From positions 221,104-285,103 of the forward strand of contig JAKALP010000004.1 in the NCBI GenBank assembly GCA_021824175.1: a stretch of 64,000 nt of DNA, written 5' to 3'. Shown here one piece after another: positions 9,396 to 19,300 of this stretch. The notes beneath the pieces are model-generated. The model was given only the letters and a program-made list of their open reading frames with translations. It was not told the origin of the DNA and did no database searches. The position numbers were made by a program, and so were the translations under genes. The stretch's first letter is position 1. The number at the start of each line of letters is the position of its first letter. This DNA comes from Deltaproteobacteria bacterium (lineage in GTDB: Bacteria > Desulfobacterota > Desulfobacteria > Desulfobacterales > Desulfosarcinaceae).

Positions 9396-9584
9396 CGTTA
9401 TTCGTTATTGGTTTATTGGTTATCGGTTGATCTGTTAATCGGTTAAATGGTTGTTGCTGTTTATTCGTTGTTTACTCCCCTCACCCCGGCGCTCTCCCCA
9501 GTGTATAGACCGGGGAGATAGGTAACAGACGTTCTAGGACATAGGTAATCCACTCAACGAATCAACCACTCAACGATTCAACGT
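9396..9584. repeat. Inverted repeat blocks of the GTTGATTS family between murE and murF
   Basis: Positions 9396-9470 hold degenerate units such as CGTTATTGGTTTATTGGTTA and CGGTTGATC. Positions 9548-9584 hold the opposite type (CAACGAATCAACCACTCAAC). The murE stop (TGA at 9572-9570) and its last three codons lie within the right block. The centre (about 9471-9547) contains a C/T-rich stretch and no gene. Confidence 0.8.
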
Positions 9585-11114
9585 TTCCAACGCCTTCCCC
9601 GCTTCGATGCGGTCATCGAAGGGGAACTTCTCTTTGCCAATGATCTGGTACGGCTCATGACCTTTGCCGGCGATCAAAATGGTGTCACCAGGGCTGGCCG
9701 CCCGGATACCCAGGGCAATCGCTTTGCGCCGGTCCGCTTCCACCACATAGCCTTTGCCGGTGTAGTCATCGGGCAGCGCCGAAGGCATATAAAACCGCAG
9801 CCCCTGCTGGCGCACGCCTTCCACGATCTGGGTGATGATCTGTTCGGGGCGCTCGGTGCGCGGGTTGTCCGAGGTCACCACTACCAAGTCGCTGAAGCGC
9901 GCGGCAATGGCGCCCATGAGAGATCGTTTGGAGCGATCCCGGTCCCCGCCGCAGCCGAAGACGCAGATGATGCGCTGTTGGGTCAGGGTGCGCAGGGCGC
10001 TCAACACCTTTTCCAGTGCATCCGGCTTATGGGCATAATCCACGTAAACAAAGCGCCGGCCGCCAGGATCGACGACCCGCTCCAACCGGCCAGGTACATT
10101 GCCCAAGTGCTGGATGCCGGCCTGAATGGCCTGGGTCCCCAGATCCAGGGCCAGGGCCACGCCTACGGCATTGAGGATATTTTCCAAATTATGGTGGCCC
10201 ACCAGGGCTGAATGGATTTTTAAATCGCCTTTGGGGGTACGAATCAGCGCCTCGATGCCTTCCAAACCGCATTGGGCCGAGAGCGCTTGGATATCTGCCG
10301 GGCCGGTCTGCCCAGTGGTCAAGCGCGGCAGATTGAGCTGCCCGGATAATTCCCGGCCCCGTTGATCATCGCTGTTGATCACGGCCCGCAGGGCGACTTT
10401 GCCCACCGAAGCCGGCAGGTACCGCGTAAAAAGCGTGCGTTTGCTTTGCCAGTACTGCTCCATGTCGTGGTGGAAATCGAGATGGTCCTGGCTCAGGTTG
10501 GTGAAGACCGCCACATCCACATCGCAGGCATGCACACGGCTCAGATCCAAGGCGTGGGAAGAGATCTCCATGGCCACATGGGTGACGCCCGCGGCCTGCA
10601 TCTGCGCCAGAATGCGCTGCAAATCGAGCGACTCCGGGGTGGTCACGGGGTTATCGAATACCTGGTCGTTGTAACGGTAGTTGACCGTGCCGATCACCCC
10701 GACCTTCAGACCAGCGGCCCGCAGAATACTTTCAATCAGGTAGCAGGTGGTGGTTTTTCCGCTGGTGCCGGTGATGCCGACAATGGTCATGCGCCGGGAG
10801 GGATGACCGAAAAATTCAGCCCCCAATTGAGCCAGCGCCTTACGCGAGTCGCTGACCACAATTTCAGGAGCTTTGGCGCCAGTGGAATGCTCGCACACTA
10901 CGGCCGCGGCCCCGCGCTGGACCGCCTGGCCGATGAATTCATGGCCGTCGGCGGCAAACCCTTTAACGGCCACAAACAGACCGGCCGGTGTCACGGCCTG
11001 GGCGCGATAGAACACTTCGGTCACTTCCATTGCGCCGAGGGCCGCATCGCTGGTTCGACTTTTGCCGGCCGACCGCAAATTTTCAATGGCGTTAAGCAAT
11101 TGCACCATTTTCAT
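9570..11114 (-). CDS. murE: UDP-MurNAc-L-alanyl-D-glutamate ligase MurE (probably meso-diaminopimelate adding)
   Basis: Adds the third stem-peptide residue. The ATG at 11114 overlaps the ftsI stop by 4 bases (ATGA), giving 514 residues; an ATG at 11156 would extend into ftsI. The P-loop is GITGTSGKTTTCYLIES, with NLSQDHLDFH downstream. The DNPR substrate motif (VVVTSDNPRTERP) marks meso-diaminopimelate specificity, as expected for a Gram-negative. The last residues (ETLNR) are encoded inside a repeat block. Confidence 0.96.
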   Translation of the reverse strand: MKMVQLLNAIENLRSAGKSRTSDAALGAMEVTEVFYRAQAVTPAGLFVAVKGFAADGHEFIGQAVQRGAAAVVCEHSTGAKAPEIVVSDSRKALAQLGAEFFGHPSRRMTIVGITGTSGKTTTCYLIESILRAAGLKVGVIGTVNYRYNDQVFDNPVTTPESLDLQRILAQMQAAGVTHVAMEISSHALDLSRVHACDVDVAVFTNLSQDHLDFHHDMEQYWQSKRTLFTRYLPASVGKVALRAVINSDDQRGRELSGQLNLPRLTTGQTGPADIQALSAQCGLEGIEALIRTPKGDLKIHSALVGHHNLENILNAVGVALALDLGTQAIQAGIQHLGNVPGRLERVVDPGGRRFVYVDYAHKPDALEKVLSALRTLTQQRIICVFGCGGDRDRSKRSLMGAIAARFSDLVVVTSDNPRTERPEQIITQIVEGVRQQGLRFYMPSALPDDYTGKGYVVEADRRKAIALGIRAASPGDTILIAGKGHEPYQIIGKEKFPFDDRIEAGKALETLNR

Positions 11115-12841
11115 CCGTTGACCCCGGTTTCCCTGGCTACCCTTAACCGTTGCCACTCTTCGGAGGGCATCACATTCATGTAGCCTAAAGTCTCACGCAC
11201 AATGCGACTAAAGGCCGGCGCCGCCACCAAGCCGCCGTAATAAATATTTTGGGGCTCATCCACCACCACGAGCACTGCGATGGCCGGCCGCTCAAATGGC
11301 GCAAAACCCACAAAGGAAGCCACATAGCGGTGGCGGGAGTAACTGCCGTCCGGTTCAATCTTTTGGGCGGTACCGGTTTTGCCGCAGGCTGAATAGCCAT
11401 CCACTTCGGCCTTGACGCCCGTGCCGCCTTCGGTCACCACCGAGCGCATGATCTGGCGCACGGTCTTGGCCGTATCGGGCGCTACGACCTGGCCCACTAT
11501 CTGCGGCGCCACGGCGCGCAACAGTTTCCCGTTGGGGTCGAGCACCGATTGCACCACATAGGGACGCATCATCAAACCATCGTTGGCCAAGGCGGCCGTG
11601 GCCGTGATGAGCTGCAACGCCGTGACCGATACACCTTGCCCAAAAGCAATGGCACCAGTGTCCACGCTGGTCCAGCGCTTGAAGTTAGCCAGGCTGCCGG
11701 GCGACTCGCCCGGCGAATCCACGCCGGTGCGCAGGCCAAACCCAAAGCGATTCAGGTGGTCATACAGGACATGGGGGCCAATTTGTTGCGCCAGCTTCAC
11801 CGCGCCGATGTTGCTGGAGTATTTGACAACCTGCTGCAAGGAGAGCCAGCCGTAGGGTTTGGTGTCGTGGACGGTGTGGCCGCCGACCATGTAAATGCCG
11901 TTTTCGCAGTAGAAGATGGTGTTGGAATCGAGCTTGCCGCTTTCAAGGCCTGCCGCGGCGCTGAAGATCTTCATGGTGGAGCCGGGTTCAAACGGATCGG
12001 TTACGGCCCGATTGCGCCAATCATCCTGATCGTGCTTGTTTTGGGCATTGGGATTAAAAAATGGGTAGTTGGCCACCGCCAGCAAGGCCCCGGTCTGGGG
12101 CACCATCACCAGGGCCATGCCGGAACGCGCTTTATGGTCGATCACGGCCTCGGCCAGGGCTTGCTCGGCAATATATTGCACCTGGCCATCGATGGTGAGC
12201 AGCAGGCTGTTGCCGGCTTGGTTCAGGCCGGCCAGACGATCGGCGTCCAGATTGCGGCCCAAGGCGTCTTTAAAAACCGTGATGGTGTTTTCACTCCCCT
12301 GGAGGTCTTTGTCATAGTAAAACTCCACGCCTTCCAGGCCATGACCGTCAATACCGGCAAAGCCCATCACTTGGGAACAGAGGGTTTTGCCGGGGTAAAA
12401 GCGGCTGTATTCGGGTACAAAGTCGATTCCCTTGATCGCCAGTTTTTTTACAGCCGCCACCTCATTGGGTGTGGCCTGGCGTTTGATCCAGACAAAGGCG
12501 CGTTTGGTGTTCAAATGTGTTTTTATGTAGGAGACCGGAACCCCCACGGCCTTGGCCAGTTGGGACGCTGCTTTATTTTTGTCCGTCATTACCCGCGGAT
12601 TGGCCGTGATGGAGGTGGTTTCGATACTCACCGCCAGGGCCTCCTGCCGGCTGTCATAGATGGTGCCACGCTTGCCGCGCAGGATGAGCTCCTGCTCGGA
12701 TTGGTCCGCGGCCTTCTTGGAAAGCCAGGCCCCTTTCACAATTTGCAGGTAGCCGGCGCGCACGCCAACGGCTCCGAACCAGAGCAGAAAAAAGATGCTC
12801 ACGACAACGATGCGGACCACATGCGGATTTTTTCGCTTCAT
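11111..12841 (-). CDS. ftsI: Septal transpeptidase FtsI (class B PBP, PBP3)
   Basis: Bitopic transpeptidase that crosslinks septal peptidoglycan with FtsW. The ATG at 12841 overlaps the ftsL stop (ATGA) and gives 576 residues. A short cytoplasmic tail precedes one membrane helix (about 9-28). The RGTIYDSR pedestal motif begins at 58. Active-site motifs are S288-T-M-K291, S342-S-N344 and K488-T-G490. There is no C-terminal PASTA domain. It was probably built as one block with ftsL and rsmH upstream. Confidence 0.96.
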   Translation of the reverse strand: MKRKNPHVVRIVVVSIFFLLWFGAVGVRAGYLQIVKGAWLSKKAADQSEQELILRGKRGTIYDSRQEALAVSIETTSITANPRVMTDKNKAASQLAKAVGVPVSYIKTHLNTKRAFVWIKRQATPNEVAAVKKLAIKGIDFVPEYSRFYPGKTLCSQVMGFAGIDGHGLEGVEFYYDKDLQGSENTITVFKDALGRNLDADRLAGLNQAGNSLLLTIDGQVQYIAEQALAEAVIDHKARSGMALVMVPQTGALLAVANYPFFNPNAQNKHDQDDWRNRAVTDPFEPGSTMKIFSAAAGLESGKLDSNTIFYCENGIYMVGGHTVHDTKPYGWLSLQQVVKYSSNIGAVKLAQQIGPHVLYDHLNRFGFGLRTGVDSPGESPGSLANFKRWTSVDTGAIAFGQGVSVTALQLITATAALANDGLMMRPYVVQSVLDPNGKLLRAVAPQIVGQVVAPDTAKTVRQIMRSVVTEGGTGVKAEVDGYSACGKTGTAQKIEPDGSYSRHRYVASFVGFAPFERPAIAVLVVVDEPQNIYYGGLVAAPAFSRIVRETLGYMNVMPSEEWQRLRVARETGVNG

Positions 12842-13143
12842 GGCTGAGGCACCCAAATAATTTGTTGCGGATCCGGCATGGCCAGGGCCAGTTTCTGGCG
12901 GGCAATGCGTGAAATATTTTCCGGCGTCTTTAAGCGCGCCAGCTCGATATTCAAACTGTTTTCGCGGGCGGCAAGTTCCTTGTGTTTGGTCAGATCATCG
13001 TAGATGAGATACCGGGTGCGGGTGCATTGAACCCGGCACCAGGTGTAAAAAAGCAGCTCCGCCACAAATAGGGATAACACCGCAACCCAAACCAGTCCCA
13101 TGCGCTTCATGGCAGGTTTGCGATCTTTTGGGGGGGGCGCCAT
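12838..13143 (-). CDS. ftsL: Cell division protein FtsL
   Basis: Small bitopic divisome protein that forms the FtsQLB complex. The ATG at 13143 lies 15 bases after the rsmH stop with an AAGGAGC ribosome site, giving 101 residues. A basic start (PPPKDRKPAMKR) leads into one membrane helix (MGLVWVAVLSLFVAELLFYTW). A coiled-coil-like periplasmic part follows and ends with ENISRIARQKLALAMPDPQQ, which matches the FtsL C-terminal pattern. Primary sequence is weakly conserved in this family; position and topology carry the call. Confidence 0.88.
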   Translation of the reverse strand: MAPPPKDRKPAMKRMGLVWVAVLSLFVAELLFYTWCRVQCTRTRYLIYDDLTKHKELAARENSLNIELARLKTPENISRIARQKLALAMPDPQQIIWVPQP

Positions 13144-13157
13144 AGTGATTGTGCTCC

Positions 13158-14099
13158 TTAAGCCAGCTTTTCCGCGCACCGCAGGCGAGTGCTGCGCGCC
13201 ATGGGGTTGGCCGCCGCCTCCTGGGGCGTGGGGCGCAAGGCTTTTTTGGTAATCAGCTTGAGCTTGGCCTGGCCGCCGCATATACACTGGGGCAGTTGGG
13301 GCGGGCAGGTGCATTTACGGGCCAATTGGCTGAAGCATTGCTTGACCAGACGATCTTCCAGACTGTGAAAAGACAATACACAAATCCGGCCGCCCCCCTT
13401 GAGCAGATCCAAGGCAGCGGCGAGAAATTGGGCCAATACACTCAGTTCCTGATTTACCGCAATTCTCAAGGCCATGAAAACGCGGGTGGCCGGGTGAATC
13501 TTTTGTTCCGCCGCAGCCCGGGCCGGCACCGCGCCTTTGATTAAGGACACCAGCTGTCCCGTCGAGCGGACCGGGTTGGTGCTGCGTTCGTCACAAATGG
13601 CCCGGGCAATGCGTTTGGCCCAGCGTTCCTCACCATACTTCTGGAAAATTTCGGTCAGCTGCGCCTCAGTGGACCCATTGATCAGGTCTTCCGCCCGGGT
13701 GGGCCCACGGGTGTCCATTCGCATATCGAGCGGTTCATCTTTTTGAAAAGTAAAACCCCGGCCGCTGGCTTCAAGGTGATGCTGCGAAAGGCCGAGGTCC
13801 ATGAGAATGCCGTCCACGGCATCGATGTGCAGTTGGTTCAGATAGTCGGGCAGTTGGATGAAATTGCCATGAAACAGGCGAACATTGGCGGCAAAGGGGG
13901 CCAGAACATTTCTTGCGTTTTCAACAGCATCCAGATCCTGATCAATGCCGATCAAGAGACCATCCGGTACAATTCGCTCGCAAATGGCACGCGCATGACC
14001 AGCACCTCCAAGGGTACAATCCGCATAGATCCCTCCTGGCCGGCAGGCCAGACAGGTCATCACTTCATGCGGCATCGCGCTGACATGCCGGTATGTCAT
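13158..14099 (-). CDS. rsmH: 16S rRNA (cytosine-1402-N4)-methyltransferase RsmH (MraW)
   Basis: SAM-dependent methyltransferase acting on C1402 of 16S rRNA. At 313 residues it is normal length. Motifs: HVSAMPHEVM at the N-terminus, the SAM loop YADCTLGGAGHA, DLGLSQHHLEASGRGFTF, and VLSFHSLEDRLVK near the C-terminus. A Cys-rich patch (CTCPPQLPQCICGG) occupies the position of the family's CxCP region. It lies 4 bases after mraZ. Confidence 0.97.
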   Translation of the reverse strand: MTYRHVSAMPHEVMTCLACRPGGIYADCTLGGAGHARAICERIVPDGLLIGIDQDLDAVENARNVLAPFAANVRLFHGNFIQLPDYLNQLHIDAVDGILMDLGLSQHHLEASGRGFTFQKDEPLDMRMDTRGPTRAEDLINGSTEAQLTEIFQKYGEERWAKRIARAICDERSTNPVRSTGQLVSLIKGAVPARAAAEQKIHPATRVFMALRIAVNQELSVLAQFLAAALDLLKGGGRICVLSFHSLEDRLVKQCFSQLARKCTCPPQLPQCICGGQAKLKLITKKALRPTPQEAAANPMARSTRLRCAEKLA

Positions 14100-14103
14100 A
14101 GAC

Positions 14104-14553
14104 CTATAATCCTAATCTGATAATGTCGTTGCGGACCTCCGGTTTTTGCAAATCCAATTCCACCTGCTCAGCTTCCTTGGCCCACCCTTCCAGGGACCAT
14201 ATTTCGAAATGATCGATCATGCCTAGTAGCCTGATATCTTTTCCTAATTTAGCAAAATCCCGCAACTCCAGGGGAATAAGCACTCGTCCTTGTTTGTCGC
14301 AGGTGCACACTTGTGCGCTGCCAACAACTAGTCTAATAAAGTTGTGGAACCCCTCGCTCATGCTGGTCATGGCCTTGATTTTGTCTTCGAACTTGCCCCA
14401 AGCCTGCATTGAATAGCCACGGAGGCTTTTTTCCCAGCGCGTCAGCATCAGGTCATCCCCCCCACCCGCTTGCAGGGCTGTCCGGAAGCGGGCCGGGATA
14501 ATTAAGCGCCCCTTGTCATCAAGGGTATGCGGGGAGGTGCCTCTAAACTCCAT
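14104..14553 (-). CDS. mraZ: Transcriptional regulator MraZ
   Basis: AbrB-fold DNA-binding protein that usually represses its own dcw promoter. At 149 residues it has the two SpoVT/AbrB-like repeats with DxxGR signatures: TLDDKGRLIIPARFR near the N-terminus and TCDKQGRVLIPLELRDFA in the middle. It is the first gene of the dcw run, with candidate MraZ boxes in its promoter. Confidence 0.96.
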   Translation of the reverse strand: MEFRGTSPHTLDDKGRLIIPARFRTALQAGGGDDLMLTRWEKSLRGYSMQAWGKFEDKIKAMTSMSEGFHNFIRLVVGSAQVCTCDKQGRVLIPLELRDFAKLGKDIRLLGMIDHFEIWSLEGWAKEAEQVELDLQKPEVRNDIIRLGL

Positions 14554-14567
14554 GTTTCATCCTAATG

Positions 14568-14620
14568 CCATTCTACATCCACTTTGCTCCACCTTATTTA
14601 ATTCTTAACGAAATTGTCAA
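14568..14620 (-). promoter_or_regulatory. mraZ promoter with candidate MraZ boxes
   Basis: A perfect -35 TTGACA lies at 14620-14615, with an 18-base spacer to TAAGGT at 14596-14591. Just downstream, TGG triplets occur at 14591, 14581 and 14570, i.e. at 10 and 11 base steps. This resembles the tandem TGGG-type boxes bound by MraZ near dcw promoters. A second pair of TGG triplets at 10-base spacing lies on the opposite strand at 14689 and 14699. The promoter is seen in the sequence; MraZ binding is inferred from family knowledge. Confidence 0.65.
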
Positions 14621-15028
14621 GATTTAATTAGAGCTTTAAAAATAATTAATTTTAATTTTATTTTTAATTAAAGTTAGTTAAGATCTGGTGGATGAAAGTG
14701 GTGAAAATATTATGATCGTCTGGCGATAGTATCGCATCAACATCTCGACAGGCGCCTTTCGGAAGGATCATGCTGACCAGGGGATTCTTGGTCAGCACTA
14801 AAGACATCGCTCTTTTTAATAATGGCAAGATTGTTTTTTATATCAGTCGGTTAGTTGATTGGTAATGGGGGGCGGTGCTGATGCGGATGGGCTGATATGT
14901 TGTCGGTTGAGGTGATTCGTGTTGTGAAGAGCAGAAATATATTCAAATTTTAACTTGTTCCATGACTGAGCATCTGAGGTTTTGCGCTGGAATGCGATGC
15001 GCGGCCTTCCGGCGCTCCTTTCCCATTC
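14621..15028. other. Spacer between mraZ promoter and murB, with a perfect 9-bp hairpin
   Basis: No gene is seen. 14621-14700 is very AT-rich. At 14771-14797 there is a perfect inverted repeat, TGCTGACCA/TGGTCAGCA, with a 9-base loop. It is downstream of murB, but no T-run follows in the murB direction. It could be an operator or a factor-assisted terminator. A stray GTTGATTGG unit occurs near 14855. Confidence 0.5.
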
Positions 15029-16045
15029 CTATATTACCTGCGGTTCAATTTCCAAATGCACCTTGAATCGTTGGAAAACGCTGTGTTGAATGGCTTCGGC
15101 CAGCGCCAGCACTTGCCTCCCGGTGGCGCCGCCGCGGTTGATCAGGACCAGGGACTGCTGGTCATAGACCCCCACATGATCCCTGATTTGGCCTTTCCAG
15201 CCGCAGGCTTCGATGAGCCAGCCGGCTGAAAGTTTGAAGCGGTCATCGGGAGTGGCGAAACTGACCAATCCAGGTGCCTGGCACCGAATGGCATCCAGTT
15301 GGTTTTGATTCACTATTGGATTTTTAAAAAAGCTGCCAGCATTGCCCCATACCATTGGATCGGGCAGTTTGGTGCGCCGCACTTCGCAGACCCAATCGAA
15401 GATCTGCCGGGCATTGGGTTCGGCATCCGCGCCTTCCAGTCGGCGGCGCTTTAGATCAGGATACTCTAAAACGGGTCGCCACGGTTTGGGCAACCGCAGG
15501 CGCAGGCGCGTGATGACGGCTTTACCGGCCAACTCTGCTTTGAAGATGCTGTGGCGATAGCTGAATCGGCAGCCGGCGGCGTCTAAGGAAAAGGAGCGGC
15601 CGGTGGCGAGCTCCACGGCATCCAGGGCATCGAACCGATCCCTCAACTCCACCCCATAGGCCCCGATGTTCTGAACCGGCGCCGCACCCACTGTGCCGGG
15701 AATCAGAGCCAGGTTTTCCAGGCCGGGCCAGCCCTGGGCCAAAGTCCACACAACAAGGTCGTGCCAGGTTTCCCCGGCGCCGGTTTCTATGATCCAGGCA
15801 TCAGCCGACTCCCCGAGCAAACGGCGGCCCATGATTTCAATTTTGAGCACCACGGCGTTTATGTCTTGGGTAAGCACCAGATTGCTGCCGCCGCCCAAAA
15901 CCAATTTGGCTTTAGAGCCATATACGGGATGAGCCAGGACCTCTCGCAAATCATCCTCACTGGAAATGTGAATCAACGTGGCAGCCCTGGCCGGCAAGCC
16001 AAAGGTATTCAATGGCTGGAGATCAATGTCGGTTTCAATATGCAT
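15029..16045 (-). CDS. murB: UDP-N-acetylenolpyruvoylglucosamine reductase MurB
   Basis: FAD/NADPH enzyme that forms UDP-MurNAc from the enolpyruvyl intermediate. The 338-residue length and sequence fit the E. coli-like type I form. LNTFGLPARA opens the FAD domain; VLGGGSNLVL and IPGTVGAAPVQNIGAYG are the FAD-binding loops; WGNAGSFFKNP carries the catalytic Ser; SAGWLIEACGWKG follows. In many bacteria murB lies between murC and ftsQ; here it stands alone upstream of the mraZ promoter, on the same strand. Confidence 0.96.
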   Translation of the reverse strand: MHIETDIDLQPLNTFGLPARAATLIHISSEDDLREVLAHPVYGSKAKLVLGGGSNLVLTQDINAVVLKIEIMGRRLLGESADAWIIETGAGETWHDLVVWTLAQGWPGLENLALIPGTVGAAPVQNIGAYGVELRDRFDALDAVELATGRSFSLDAAGCRFSYRHSIFKAELAGKAVITRLRLRLPKPWRPVLEYPDLKRRRLEGADAEPNARQIFDWVCEVRRTKLPDPMVWGNAGSFFKNPIVNQNQLDAIRCQAPGLVSFATPDDRFKLSAGWLIEACGWKGQIRDHVGVYDQQSLVLINRGGATGRQVLALAEAIQHSVFQRFKVHLEIEPQVI

Positions 16046-16123
16046 GGTGGGGTTCTATCAAAGGGCGTGAGGGAGAATCAACGCTAAAACCGGAACTATC
16101 TTTGTTCTGCGCAATGCTCATTT

Positions 16124-16313
16124 CAACGCAGAGTTCGCGCTGAGAATCGCAGAGGCCTGCTGCGGCAACCGCTTCCTGAGAAATAAGCAAGGAAAAATGA
16201 AACCTCTGCGGCCCATTGCGCCCCCCGCGAACCCTGCGTTGAATATTTAGATTTCGTAGAAGCCCGCTTCGGGCTTACGGGCACACGGGCTAACGGGCCA
16301 CGGGCTAACGGCA
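16124..16313. repeat. Two repeat structures between murB and icmF
   Basis: 16124-16155 (CAACGCAGAGTTCGCG and onward, ending CGCAGAGG) is mirrored at 16203-16241 (CCTCTGCG, then CGCGAACCCTGCGTTG), an imperfect inverted repeat around a 47-base centre. Immediately after, 16270-16313 is a tandem run of ACGGGCW-type 7-8-mers, the same family as the murC-murG spacer, ending one base before the icmF stop codon. No gene is seen. Confidence 0.75.
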
Positions 16314-19300
16314 CTACATATTCCTCCGATACTTCCCCCCCACCTCATACAGCGCCTGGGTAATCTGCCCAAGGCTGCAATAGCGCACGCACTCCATCAA
16401 TGCCGTGAAGATATTGCCGCCGGCAAGAGCGGTTTGCCGCAATTGCTCCAAGGCCTGGGGCGCGCGTGCGGCGTGGCGCTGGTGGAAGGCGGCCAGACGT
16501 GCCAGTTGGGACTCTTTCTCTTCAGGTGTGGAGCGGGCCAGGGTAATGGGGAGGGCTTCTCTCGTGGGGCCTTGGGCCGCATGGGGATTGCGAAAGACAT
16601 TGACGCCCACGATGGGCAGGTCGCCGGTATGCTTGAGGGTTTCGTAGTAAATGGACTCTTCCTGGATTTTACTTCTTTGGTACCCGGTCTCCATGGCGCC
16701 CAGCACGCCGCCGCGGCTGGTGATGCGGTCGAATTCGGCCAGCACGGCCTCTTCCACCAGGTCGGTGAGCTGCTCTACGATAAAGCTGCCCTGCAGCGGG
16801 TTTTCGTTCTTAGCCAGGCCCCACTCGCGGTTGATGATCAATTGAATGGCCAGGGCCCGGCGCACGGACTCTTCGGTGGGCGTTGTAATGGCTTCGTCAT
16901 AGGCATTGGTGTGCAGGCTCTGGCAATTGTCGTAGATGGCGCACAAGGCTTGCAAGGTGGTGCGAGTGTCGTTGAATTGAATCTCCTGGCTGTGCAGGGA
17001 GCGGCCCGAAGTTTGGATATGGTATTTGAGCATCTGGGCGCGTGGTCCGGCGCCGTACAGATCGCGCAGGGCAATGGCCCAGATGCGCCGCGCCACCCGG
17101 CCGATGACCGTGTACTCCGGGTCCATGCCGTTGGAGAAGAAAAAGGAGAGATTGGGCGCAAAATCGTCCACGGCCATGCCTCTGGAAAGGTAGTACTCCA
17201 GGTAGGTAAAGCCATTGGCTAGAGTGAACGCCAGTTGGGAGATGGGATTGGCGCCCGCCTCGGCGATGTGGTAGCCCGAGACCGAAACGCTGTAGAAGTT
17301 GCGCACGTTGTTTTCCACGAAGTACTGCTGGATATCGCCCATCATCTTGAGAGCGAAATCGATGGAGAAGATGCAGGTGTTCTGGCCCTGGTCTTCTTTT
17401 AAAATATCGGCCTGCACCGTGCCGCGCACAGTGGCGAGCGTTTCCGCCTTTAAGGCTGCATACTCCTGGGCATCGGGCGCCCGGCCGCTCTCAGCGCTAA
17501 AACGCGCCACCTGCTGATCAATGGCGGCGTTGAAGAACATGGCCAGCATGATGGGGGCTGGTCCGTTGATGGTCATGGAAACCGACGTGTTCGGGCTGCA
17601 CAGATCAAACCCGTCGTAGAGCGTCTTAACGTCGTCTAAGGAGCAGACACTCACCCCGGCATTGCCGATCTTGCCGTAGATGTCCGGCCGCCGCTCCGGA
17701 TCGAACCCGTAGAGGGTCACCGAGTCAAAAGCCGTGGAGAGCCGCTTGGCATCGCTGTCGGCCGACAGCAGCTTGAAGCGCTGGTTGGTGCGGGCCGGGT
17801 CACCCTCGCCGGCGAACATGCGGGTGGGATCTTCGCCCGTGCGTTTGAGCGGAAAGACCCCGGCCGTGTAAGGGAAGAAGCCCGGCAGATGCTCGCGCCG
17901 CAGCCAGCGAAAGAGTGTCCCCGGCTCGTCAAAGCCGGGCAGGGCGATCTTGGGAATGGCGCTGCGAGCCAGGGATTCGCTGCGTAGCTCGGCGCGCACC
18001 TCGCCATCGCGTACGGGGTAAACCAGCTCCGGCTGGGCGTAAGCCTGCCGAATCTTCTGCCATTCGGCCAGGAGCCGCTCATTGGCCGGATCAACCGCCT
18101 GGCGGGCCTGCTCCACGGCCTGATGCAGCTCGCCCAGCAATTGGTCACGGTTTCCGCTCGTCAAGTTTTGTTTCAACGTCGCGACCGCTTGCTCCAGATG
18201 GGTCACGTTGCGCAGGGAAGCAGTTTGTTGTTCGGTGGTTTCGTGATAGCGGCGCACGCATTGGGCGATCTCAGCCAGGTAGCGGGTGCGCTCGGCCGGG
18301 ATAATGATGGCCGGGCTGCTGGATACCCGGCCGGCCGGTTTGGCAAGTCCTGAGGCAAAGCTCACAGCGGTTTTGGCGGCAATGCGGTCCAGCAAGGCAT
18401 GGTAGAGCGCCGTCACCCCGTCATCATTGAAACGGGCCGCGATGGTGCCGAAAACAGGCATCTCCTCAGGGGCGAGTTCAAACGCCTTGCGGTTGCGCTG
18501 CACCTGCTTGCGCACGTCGCGCAGGGCATCCTCACTACCCCGTTTCTCAAATTTGTTGATCACCACCAGATCGGCGAAATCCAGCATGTCGATTTTTTCC
18601 AGCTGGGAGGCGGCGCCGAAGTCGCTGGTCATGACATAAATGGAGAGATCGGCCAGATCCGTGATGCTGGAGTCGCCCTGGCCAATGCCCGCGGTTTCGA
18701 GGATCACCAGATCAAAGCCCGCGGCCTTGGCGGCCAGCACGATGTCTGGCATGGCTTCGGGTATCTCATTGCGCGATTGCCGGGTGGCCAGAGAGCGCAT
18801 ATAGACCCGCTCGCTGTCGATGGCATTCATGCGGATGCGGTCGCCCAGAAGCGCTCCGCCGCTTTTGCGGCGCGAGGGGTCGGCACTGAAAACCGCCACG
18901 CGGATTTGTTTCAGGTCGAGCAACAGGCGCTGGACCAGCTCATCGGTCAGCGACGATTTGCCCGAGCCGCCGGTGCCGGTGATGCCCACCACGGGCACCG
19001 GCCGTTGGTTGGCCAAGGATTGCAGTTGAGCTCTCAAAGGAGAAATGGCTGTGGTGAGGGCGTAATGTTCGATGGCCGTAATCCAATTGGCCAATAGAAG
19101 AGGGTTGTTGGGAGACAGCCCCTGCAAGCTGATCTGGTCCGAAGCAGGGATTCTGGAAAAATCGAGCTGCTCCACCATGTGGTTGACAATGCCCTGCAAA
19201 CCCATCCGGGTCCCGTCCTCGGGCGTATAGATCTTGGCCACGCCATAGGCTTCCAGTTCCCGAACCTCGGTGGGCACAATGACGCCACCACCACCCCCAA

